Shown in pieces: positions 33,939 to 40,671 of a stretch of DNA of 48,714 nucleotides. A model generated the notes under the pieces. It saw only the letters and a program-made list of their open reading frames with translations, was not told the origin of the DNA and made no database searches. A program made the position numbers and the translations under genes. The stretch spans positions 1 to 48,714 of the forward strand of contig CACYWZ010000014.1 of NCBI GenBank assembly GCA_902778325.1. The letters are read 5' to 3'. This stretch comes from an uncultured Spirochaetaceae bacterium. GTDB lineage: Bacteria > Spirochaetota > Spirochaetia > Treponematales > Treponemataceae. Within the stretch, counting starts at the first letter, position 1, and the number at the start of each line of letters is the position of its first letter.

Positions 33939-34041
33939 GACGCTATTGCTAAAAATGTCAAAATAAGATAGATTATCATGACAAAAATCAAAAAAATGTA
34001 AATCTAGCCGAATATGAATCGGAAAACATGGGGGAATGAAA

Positions 34042-35367
34042 ATGAAAAAAGCGGTTCTTACCACTTTTGTTCTCGCGCTTGCAGGATTTTTTGCATTTGC
34101 AGGCGGTGTCGACACAAAATCAAATCAAAGCACAGGTTATTTGAGAAATCCAAGCCGAAACACAGAGGATTCTCGCGCAGAAGCAGCGCTTTATAACATC
34201 GCTGGCACGGCTTTTATGGACGAAGGGCTTTTCCTTAATGCAGGCGACCAGATTATCTTCAAGCGCTATTCAAATGAATACGCGGGAACTGAATATGTTG
34301 ACAAGGCTGTGGTCTATGCCTTCCCGAACCTTGAGGCTGTCTATCGAAGCGGAAAGCTCTCGTTCTTCGGCTCGTTCGCGGTCTACGGCGGCGGCGGAAA
34401 GCTTGAGTATGATGACGGAAGCGCAATGACGATGGGGCTTTTGGCGAATGGCGCAAAGTCTGCTGGAACGATGGCGCAAGCAGCAAAGGCTAAAGCGATG
34501 ACAGAAACAGACGCAACCAAAAGAGCCAAATATGTTGAGAACGCAACAAAATACGCTGCTGTTGCACAAGGTCTTAAAGCGGCTGCAACAGACCATGATT
34601 TGAGCGTTTACTCTGCTGTTTTTGGCGAGCAAATCGGTATCGGCTTTCATTTCAACGATTATGTGAGCGCGGCGGCGGCGGTTCGTGTTCTTCAGGGACA
34701 GCAGGACATTATTTTGTCTTCGGACAACAGCGCTTTTGTCAGCGTGAACGGCAAGTCAGACTTGGGCTATCGCTCTCGCGGCTGGGGATATGCGTTCGTA
34801 ATCGGTGTTGAGGGAAAGCCGACGGACAAAATCGACTTGAGCGCCCAGTATCAGACAAAGGCGACGATGAAATATGAATACACTGATGTGAAGGGCGACC
34901 TTGCGTCTTTGCTCGGATATGAGAAGGGCGATTCATACAAAAACGACCTTCCTGCTGTCTTGAACTTGGGCGCAGGCTATCAGGCTCTTGACGACCTTTA
35001 TTTGAGCACAAGTTTCAATCTTTATTTCGACAGCGACGCTGAGCGAAACGGCAACGGAACTTCTCTTGACTATGACAACAGCTGGGAAATCGCTGTTGGC
35101 GCAGAGTACAAGGTCACGGACGAGATTGCGCTCAGTCTTGGCGCTCTTTACAACAGAACTGGCAGCAATTCTGGCGCAAACAACATCGTAAACCCTGCTC
35201 TTGACTGCATGTCCGCTGGTGCTGGCGCTGAGTTTATGGTCTACAAAAATGTGTGGCTTGAGGGTGGCTTTATGTATTCTTACTACAGCGAAAAGGATTA
35301 TGAGGGCGTAACACTCAACAAGCGCGTTCCGTTTATGTCTCTCGGAGTTTCTTTCAAGCCGTTCTAG
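34042..35367 (+). CDS. FadL/OmpP1-family outer-membrane protein
   Basis: The ATG at 34042 is preferred over 34036 because GGGGGA (34028-34033) is then about eight bases away. The signal peptide ends FFAFAGG. The mature start (TGYLRNPSRNTEDSRAEAALYNIAGTAF) matches the conserved N-terminal hatch of FadL-like proteins, with asparagine and the 'AALYNIAGTAF' element. Later segments alternate as beta-strands, and the chain ends in MSLGVSFKPF, with a terminal aromatic residue suited to outer-membrane insertion. Treponemes carry several such paralogues, thought to import long-chain fatty acids or other hydrophobic nutrients. An Ala/Lys-rich insert (about 140-180) is unusual for the family. Confidence 0.82.
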   Translation: MKKAVLTTFVLALAGFFAFAGGVDTKSNQSTGYLRNPSRNTEDSRAEAALYNIAGTAFMDEGLFLNAGDQIIFKRYSNEYAGTEYVDKAVVYAFPNLEAVYRSGKLSFFGSFAVYGGGGKLEYDDGSAMTMGLLANGAKSAGTMAQAAKAKAMTETDATKRAKYVENATKYAAVAQGLKAAATDHDLSVYSAVFGEQIGIGFHFNDYVSAAAAVRVLQGQQDIILSSDNSAFVSVNGKSDLGYRSRGWGYAFVIGVEGKPTDKIDLSAQYQTKATMKYEYTDVKGDLASLLGYEKGDSYKNDLPAVLNLGAGYQALDDLYLSTSFNLYFDSDAERNGNGTSLDYDNSWEIAVGAEYKVTDEIALSLGALYNRTGSNSGANNIVNPALDCMSAGAGAEFMVYKNVWLEGGFMYSYYSEKDYEGVTLNKRVPFMSLGVSFKPF

Positions 35368-35389
35368 GTTAAAGTGGAAATATAGCAAC

Positions 35390-35428
35390 AAAAAAGGGCG
35401 TCTCTAAAGCAAGAGCGCCCTTTTTTTA
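35390..35428. terminator. Bidirectional terminator between convergent genes
   Basis: A6-GGGCG (35390-35400) pairs with CGCCC (35416-35420) and T7. It serves the FadL-like gene on the plus strand and the binding-protein gene on the minus strand. A 30-base fragment of the MITE-like repeat (GTCATGCTGAAAC) follows at 35430. Confidence 0.75.
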
Positions 35429-35462
35429 TCGTCATGCTGAAACTTGTTTTCTTCCTCTGCGT

Positions 35463-36992
35463 TTAGTGCTTTCGAACTTTGTAAAGCGAGTTCACTTCAG
35501 CGATAACGTCTTTGCCGCCTCTCTCGTACCAGCGATTATATTCGGCGCTCAGCATAGATTCGCTAAGTTCTCCAATGATATACTGCGTTCTTGCGACATC
35601 AATCATTCTGTCAAGCTCAATATGGTATTTTGCGTATGTGTTGGAACTTGCAAGATACGCGGACGCAGGGTTCATAACTGCATATTGCGCGTTCCTTGTT
35701 ATCACCTTTTCTTCTTCGATTTCCCTCTCACTTATTTTCATGCGCGGTGTGATTTGCCTCAAGAGATTCGGCGTGTAGGTGAGCGTCTTTGAAAGCCCGC
35801 TATAGCATTTTGCGATTTCGGGGTTTCCGACATCAATATCAAGAAGGAAGCCTTCATCGTCTATGAGATAGTTGAAGTCTTTTATGCCATAAGTTGCCAG
35901 AATCATCATCTCTGGGTCGTTCATTTTGTCGAGGAAATGAAGACACGCCTCGACTTGTGCTCTCGTCTTTGCTGTGTGCGTGATTGCAATGAAGCCGTCA
36001 TAACCGATGTCGGCGCTGGTCTTTCCGTTGATTGCGCCCACAAGCACCATCTCGGCGTATTTTTTGTAATCGACAACGCTTCTTATGTTCTTTGTTGCAA
36101 ACTGGTCGCTGATTTGCCTTGCATCGTCAAGTTTCCCGATGAAGACACCTGCTCTTCCGTCAATGATTTGGTTTTTCCATGTCGTCGAGCTTCTGTTTGG
36201 CCAGTCGGAAATGATTAAATGCTCATAGTTGAGCTGCTTTATGAAGTTGAGCGCCGAAAGATACTCTTGCGTCTGGTGGACAGGAGCGAGCGCGCCGTTC
36301 ACTTCTATCCAGCCGTTTCCGCAGCCGAACCATGACTGGATTATATCGAGCGGAAGCTCATCTTTTGAAAGAGAAAGCCCGTAAGTGTCGTTCTTCCCGT
36401 TGCCGTCAGGGTCTGAGTTAGTGAACTCATAGAGCATATTGTACACATCTTCAGCTGTCTTCGGCTCTTCAAGCCCAAGTTTCTCCGCCCAGTCCTTTCT
36501 GTACGAAAGCCCGTAAAGCCCGATGTCTTCGGCTCTCGGAATGCCAATGAGAGAGCCTTCAACGCTAAGACTTTGCGCGACGGAGTGCTTTATCTTTGAA
36601 AGATTCGGGAACTTTTCTGTGTCGCTCAAAAAGTCCGACAAATCCCAGAACGCTCCGTTCTTTGCAGCATCGGCGACATCGTATGAGAGCTTCGGAAAGT
36701 ACATTATCATCGGCATGTCGGCTGGATTTTCCAGAACTTCGGCAATCTGGTGGTCGTAAATATCACGTGTGATAAAGAAGAACTCTGCGTCTGTCTGCGT
36801 GTACGCCCTTATTGCCTGCTTGACCTCATTGACTCTTGCGCCTGAAAGAGGGGAGGCAGTGTCTGAAGAAAGAAGAATGCTTATCTCAGGAAGTTTTTTT
36901 TCTTGAGTCTGAGAGCCGAAATTGTTCCAGCACGAAAAAAGAGAGAGCGGCAACAAAGAAATGAGAGCCGTTTTGATTACGCTTTTTTGCAT
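35463..36992 (-). CDS. Extracellular solute-binding lipoprotein (family 1)
   Basis: This 509-residue protein has a signal peptide ending LSLFSC, with lipidation expected at Cys21. The mature part has the binding-protein pattern PEISILLSSDTASP, DMPMIMYFPKLSYDVADAAKNG, AFWDLSDFL, IGIPRAEDIGLYGLSYRKDWAEKLGL and DPDGNGKNDTYGLSLS. This last is the form seen in LipO/oligosaccharide-binding proteins of Firmicutes and spirochaetes. No permease genes accompany it, so it is an orphan or works with transporters elsewhere. AAGGA precedes the ATG at 36992. Confidence 0.85.
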   Translation of the reverse strand: MQKSVIKTALISLLPLSLFSCWNNFGSQTQEKKLPEISILLSSDTASPLSGARVNEVKQAIRAYTQTDAEFFFITRDIYDHQIAEVLENPADMPMIMYFPKLSYDVADAAKNGAFWDLSDFLSDTEKFPNLSKIKHSVAQSLSVEGSLIGIPRAEDIGLYGLSYRKDWAEKLGLEEPKTAEDVYNMLYEFTNSDPDGNGKNDTYGLSLSKDELPLDIIQSWFGCGNGWIEVNGALAPVHQTQEYLSALNFIKQLNYEHLIISDWPNRSSTTWKNQIIDGRAGVFIGKLDDARQISDQFATKNIRSVVDYKKYAEMVLVGAINGKTSADIGYDGFIAITHTAKTRAQVEACLHFLDKMNDPEMMILATYGIKDFNYLIDDEGFLLDIDVGNPEIAKCYSGLSKTLTYTPNLLRQITPRMKISEREIEEEKVITRNAQYAVMNPASAYLASSNTYAKYHIELDRMIDVARTQYIIGELSESMLSAEYNRWYERGGKDVIAEVNSLYKVRKH

Positions 36993-37090
36993 ATATATCG
37001 TCCTTGTAATTGCTTATATATCAATTGTTTCAATGGTAAAGCAAGATAGCGCTATAAGTCAAGGATTTGTTTTGCTTCTAAAGCGCCTTG

Positions 37091-37119
37091 TTGACAAATT
37101 TGTCATATCCTGTTACGAT
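37091..37119 (+). promoter_or_regulatory. tyrS promoter (extended -10)
   Basis: TTGACA (37091-37096), 17 bases, then TACGAT (37114-37119) with TG one base upstream (extended -10). Predicted start 37125-37127, only 3-5 bases before the leader-peptide ATG. Confidence 0.65.
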
Positions 37120-37129
37120 TTTTTGCGTT

Positions 37130-37234
37130 ATGAGCAATGTATCACGCTGGGCAGTAACAATAAATGAATCAACGCTGGCTTACCTTTACTATAGCAACGA
37201 TTTTTTCTCTGTGATGGCGGATACTGCGTCGTAA
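37130..37234 (+). CDS. Leader peptide of tyrS with clustered tyrosine codons
   Basis: A 34-codon frame runs from ATG 37130 to TAA 37232-37234. Codons 18-21 read Tyr-Leu-Tyr-Tyr (TAC CTT TAC TAT, 37181-37192), and two Phe codons follow. An intrinsic terminator lies 36 bases beyond the stop and tyrS starts 41 bases after that. This is the layout of ribosome-mediated attenuation: scarce charged tRNA-Tyr stalls the ribosome and lets transcription continue into tyrS. A stem TGTGA..ACTGC/GCAGT..TCACA (37210-37258) spans the leader stop. The competing antiterminator is less clear; GCGGA (37217-37221) could pair with TCCGC (37276-37280) in the terminator. There is no ribosome-binding site, so the peptide would be translated from a near-leaderless end. 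Confidence 0.65.
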   Translation: MSNVSRWAVTINESTLAYLYYSNDFFSVMADTAS

Positions 37235-37269
37235 TTTTTTGTATACGGCAGTTTCACAAGAAGATAATG

Positions 37270-37300
37270 GGCTTTTCCGCAATCGGAAGAGCCTTTTTTT
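37270..37300 (+). terminator. Attenuator terminator upstream of tyrS
   Basis: GGCTTTTCCG (37270-37279) pairs with CGGAAGAGCC (37284-37293) around CAAT, with one G-U pair, followed by T7. It sits between the leader peptide and the tyrS start. Confidence 0.85.
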
Positions 37301-37340
37301 GTGTGTTTATTTGGCATAATTTTTCGTAAGGAGAATATTG

Positions 37341-38585
37341 ATGAACAAGGCGATTGAAACGCTTAAGGAACGCGGATTTTTCGCGCAGTGTACGGATTTG
37401 TAAGCCCTCAGCAAGAAGATGGACGAAGGCTCTGTGACATTCTATGTCGGCTGTGACCCGACAGGACCTAGCCTTCACATCGGGCATATGGTTCCTTTCT
37501 TTGCTCTTCGCTGGCTCAGAAAGTTTGGTCATAAGGGCTTGGCGCTCATCGGAGGCGGTACTGCAAGAATCGGCGACCCGTCAGGAAAAACAGAGATGCG
37601 AAAGATGATTAGCTATGAGCAGATTGATGAGAATGTTGCCTCAATCAAGGCTCAGCTCGACAAGTTCATCGGCTTTGACGGAGAGAGCGCTTTTGCTGCG
37701 AACAACAAGGACTGGCTTGCTGATTTGAACTATATCGACTTCTTGCGCGACATCGGCTCTTGCTTTTCTGTCAACAAAATGCTCACTTTCGAGGCTTACA
37801 AGCAGCGTCTTGAGCGTGGTTTGTCATTCATCGAGTTCAACTACCAGCTTCTTCAGGCTTACGACTTTTACATGCTCCATCAAAAATACGGCGTCTCGCT
37901 CCAGATTGGAGGAGATGACCAGTGGGGAAACATCACTGCGGGCGTTGACCTCATCAGACGAAAACTCGGCGGAACAGAGGAGCTCAACAACGCTCATCAG
38001 GCTTTCGGTCTTACATTCCCGCTCATCACAAGAAGCGACGGAAAGAAGATGGGAAAGACCGAGAAGGGCGCTGTGTTCCTTGATACGAACCTCACAAGCG
38101 TTTACGATTTCTTCCAGTACTGGCGAAACGTTGCAGACGCGGACGTGAGAAAGTTCTTCCTCCTTTTCACATTCCTTCCTGTAAGCGAAATCGACGAGAT
38201 TGTAAAAGGCGATGTTAACGCTGCAAAAGAGCGTCTTGCTTTTGAAGTCACAAAAGAAATACATGGCGAAGAAGAGGCAAACAAGGCTCTTTCAGGCGCG
38301 CGCGCTGCGTTCTCATGCGGCGGCGACAAGAGCAATATGCCGACAGCAGAGATTGAAAAATCAAGCGTTGAGTCAGGAATCGGAGTCATCGACTTGTTCT
38401 TCCTCGCAGGTCTTGGTGCATCAAAGAGCGACATCAGACGCTTGATTCAGCAGGGCGGCGCAAGCCTTAACGGCGAGACGATTTCTGATGTGAAGGCAAC
38501 AGTCAATCTTTCAAACACAGACTCAGACGGCGAGTTTGTCTTGAAGGCAGGCAAAAAGAAGGTTGCCCGCGTCGTTTTGAAATAG
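37341..38585 (+). pseudogene. tyrS: Tyrosyl-tRNA synthetase with an in-frame TAA at codon 21
   Basis: TyrS charges tRNA-Tyr. The natural start is ATG 37341, with AAGGAG upstream, and the frame reads MNKAIETLKERGFFAQCTDL, then TAA (37401-37403), then ALSKKMDEGSVTFYVGCDPTG. The frame is continuous on both sides of the stop, and GAA or similar is expected there. Downstream, everything is intact: HIGH in SLHIGHM, QIGGDDQWGN, the KMSKS-type KKMGKTEKG, and a C-terminal S4 domain. An in-frame ATG at 37419 could restart translation and give a 388-residue protein without the first helix. The options are a real nonsense mutation with reinitiation or readthrough, a second tyrS elsewhere, or a sequencing error. 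It is listed as pseudogene only because of the stop; the rest looks functional. Confidence 0.85.
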
Positions 38586-38596
38586 CCAAAGAAACT

Positions 38597-38820
38597 CACA
38601 TTAAACAATGTGGGCTTGAAAAATCCAAAGACGCTCTCGCATTAAACAATGTGAGGGCGTTTTTTCTTTTTGTCCCTCTCGCATTAAACAATGTGAGTCA
38701 AAAAAATCAAAAGTCGACCTCACATTAAATAATGTGACCTCGTTTTACTCATAAGTCGAGCCCACATTAAACAATGTGAGATGAGAAAAATCAAAAGACA
38801 GCGCCACATTAAATAATGTG
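38597..38820. repeat. Tandem array D: six 41-42 bp units with CACATT-AAAC-AATGTG cores
   Basis: The 16-base core CACATTAAACAATGTG (or CGCATT/AAAT variants) starts at 38597, 38638, 38680, 38721, 38763 and 38805, giving steps of 41, 42, 41, 42 and 42. The intervening 25-26 bases are less conserved but share an AAAAATCAAAAG-type stretch. The array begins 11 bases after the tyrS stop. A short remnant like the MITE tail (CTCAGAATGACAGCGC) follows at 38833. Confidence 0.9.
38631..38666 (+). terminator. Terminator built on the second unit of array D
   Basis: ACGCTCTCGCATT pairs with AATGTGAGGGCGT (13 pairs including G-U) around AAAC, followed by T6-C-T5. The repeat core forms the top of the stem and the neighbouring spacer bases form its base. 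This is the probable end of the tyrS transcript. Confidence 0.75.
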
Positions 38821-38860
38821 AGATGGAATTCCCTCAGAATGACAGCGCATACGTTTTAAT

Positions 38861-38890
38861 TTTACAAAACACTTAAAAGCCTTGTATAAT
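38861..38890 (+). promoter_or_regulatory. Promoter of the GH43-like gene
   Basis: TTTACA (38861-38866), 18 bases, then a perfect TATAAT (38885-38890), 30 bases before the ATG at 38920. AAGTGGGG is the ribosome-binding site. Confidence 0.6.
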
Positions 38891-38919
38891 TTAGTAATGC
38901 TTTTTAAGTGGGGATTTTT

Positions 38920-40527
38920 ATGGAAAGAGCTGTATTTAATAATCCTGTGATTTTTGCTGATTATTCTGCTCCTGATGTCATATGTGTTGGGGATACTTAT
39001 TATATGACTTGCTCAAGCCGGCATTTTGTTCCTGCTCTGCCGCTTCTTGTTTCAAATGACTTGGTCAATTGGAATCTTGTGGGATATGCGGTGAAAAGTG
39101 TTGATTCTTTTTCTTCTCCGAATCATTTTTGCTCTCTTTCTGCGCCTTCTTTGCGCTATCATGATAACCGCTTTGTGATTTGTGTCGCACTCGCTGATGA
39201 GGGGATTTTCGTCACGGAAAGCGCTGATTTTTATGGAGAGTGGTCGCCGCTTCGTCTTGTGAAAAAGGCACGGGGGTTTGTTGACCCGTGTCCGTTTTGG
39301 GACGATAGCGGAAAGGCGTATATTGTCCACTCGTTTGACAAGCTGAGGATTGGCTTTCAGAACAGGCTTTCTGCTTTTGAGGTGGACAGCAAAACTCTTG
39401 AGTGCATTGGGGAAGAACGCGTAATCTTTTCTGGTGAGGAAGCGGGCGAGGAGCAGTTTTCGCTTTCTTGTCCGAAGATTTTCAAGCGCGGTGCGTTTTT
39501 TTATATCCTTGTTTCATCAAAGAGCGAATTGGAAGGTTGGCAAACGCTTTTGCGCTCATTTTCGCTTTTTGGCCCATATTCTGAAAGTGTCGTTTTGGAG
39601 CAGAACAAATCTCATGTCAATTCGCCTTGTTGCAGCACTCTTGTTTCAAATCCGTCCGGACTGTCTTATCTTTTGCACACGCAAGACAGAGGCACATGGG
39701 GAAATGTTGTGTTCACTGAGCCTGCTAGCTGGACGAAAGGCGGGTGGCTTTCGGCTGGAAGTGGCTTTTCATATCTTTCGATTCCGGGAGAGGCGTTGGA
39801 TAGTGCTGAATGTCCTTCCGCTATTTCTGAAAAGGCTCTTTCTGGCATAAGCGCACGAAGTTGTGATGATGATTTTTCTGACGGAAAGCCCTCTCTTCAA
39901 TGGCAGTGGCAAGCAAATCCGTCTGATGACTTTGTTGAGAAGCGGACAGGTGAGCGCGGGCTATTCTTGAAGGCAAAAAATGGACGGCGCTTTCTTTGGG
40001 AAATGGCGAATGTCTTGAGCGAGAAAATTGTCTTTGAAGATTTCTTTGCTGAAATAGAAATGGATATTTCTGGCTTGAGGGCAGGGGAGGGCGCGGGCGC
40101 TATTGTTTTGTCGTCTGGATATATGGCGATTGAGGCTCGAAAAAGCGAGAAAGGCGCAAGTCTTTGTCTTCTTGAGTCATACAATACGGGCTTTTTTGAC
40201 GAAAAGCGTGGAGAGCGGACTGTGGCGGTTTTGCCGCTTTCTGTCGACACGAGGGATATTGTCTTTGTCTTGGATTTTACCGCTCTTGCTGTGGATAAAA
40301 AGAAGGCGATTGCTCAAGGTTTTGATACTGAGCGCCCGTCAGAAGCGCTTTGTGTTTTGAGCGCCCGCATTGGAGATAAATCGTTTTTGTTTGATAGTGC
40401 TCCGTTCTTCTGTCGCGCTGAGCATTCTTCTCCTTGCAGAATTGGCTTTTATGCGCGTGGAAGTGGCGGAAATGCAGTTGTTAAAAGTGTGCGTGTGAAA
40501 GAGATTTTGCGAAATTACTCAAAATAG
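38920..40527 (+). CDS. GH43-like protein with two expected catalytic residues missing
   Basis: The ATG at 38920 lies at proper distance from AAGTGGGG; the in-frame GTG at 38908 is part of that site. The 535-residue protein has no signal peptide. The five-bladed propeller is recognisable: NPVIFADYSAPDVICVGDTYYM, PLLVSNDLVNWNLVGYA, SAPSLRYHDNRFVI, VDPCPFWDDSGKAYIVHS (Asp122 kept), YILVSSKSE and HTQDRGTWGNVVF. A beta-xylosidase C-terminal-like sandwich follows from about 315 (FEDFFAEIEMDISGLRAGEGAGAIV). In active relatives the base Asp lies where this protein has Ala17 (SAPD against DPD), and the acid Glu of EGP lies where it has Ser183 (SCPK). It may be a binding or sensing pseudo-enzyme, or use other residues. 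Confidence 0.75.
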   Translation: MERAVFNNPVIFADYSAPDVICVGDTYYMTCSSRHFVPALPLLVSNDLVNWNLVGYAVKSVDSFSSPNHFCSLSAPSLRYHDNRFVICVALADEGIFVTESADFYGEWSPLRLVKKARGFVDPCPFWDDSGKAYIVHSFDKLRIGFQNRLSAFEVDSKTLECIGEERVIFSGEEAGEEQFSLSCPKIFKRGAFFYILVSSKSELEGWQTLLRSFSLFGPYSESVVLEQNKSHVNSPCCSTLVSNPSGLSYLLHTQDRGTWGNVVFTEPASWTKGGWLSAGSGFSYLSIPGEALDSAECPSAISEKALSGISARSCDDDFSDGKPSLQWQWQANPSDDFVEKRTGERGLFLKAKNGRRFLWEMANVLSEKIVFEDFFAEIEMDISGLRAGEGAGAIVLSSGYMAIEARKSEKGASLCLLESYNTGFFDEKRGERTVAVLPLSVDTRDIVFVLDFTALAVDKKKAIAQGFDTERPSEALCVLSARIGDKSFLFDSAPFFCRAEHSSPCRIGFYARGSGGNAVVKSVRVKEILRNYSK

Positions 40528-40556
40528 CGTTTTGTGTAGGCTATGGTATAAAAAAA

Positions 40557-40651
40557 GGGCTGTCCCAAAAGTATTGTCATGTTGCATCTAGTGTAGAGAT
40601 TCCGAAACGAGTTCGGAATGACACTGAGCAACGAACTTATTGGACAGCTCC
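40557..40651. mobile_element. MITE-like repeat, copy 2 (95 bp)
   Basis: GGGCTGTCC (40557-40565) and GGACAGCTCC (40642-40651) form the ends, with A- and T-runs outside. It shares about 40 identical internal bases with the copy at 8668-8782 and lacks some 20 bases of that copy. It lies between convergent genes and probably doubles as a terminator. Confidence 0.75.
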
Positions 40652-40671
40652 TTTTTGTTTGTGGTCAAGCG

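Noticed and set aside
33654-34115. Minus- and plus-strand heptad proteins through array C
   Set aside because: A 21-bp repeat keeps all frames open; no ribosome-binding site and the frames overlap a real gene.
36922-37167. Small membrane protein on the plus strand opposite the binding-protein start
   Set aside because: It is antisense to the signal-peptide region of the minus-strand lipoprotein, lacks a ribosome-binding site and runs across the tyrS promoter.
37090-37340. T-box riboswitch upstream of tyrS
   Set aside because: No T-box sequence (AGGGTGGNACCGCG type) or specifier loop is visible; the leader-peptide layout explains the terminator better.
37401-37403. Reassignment of TAA as a sense codon
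   Set aside because: Many genes in the window end properly at TAA, for example hslV and the flaA genes, so the code is standard.
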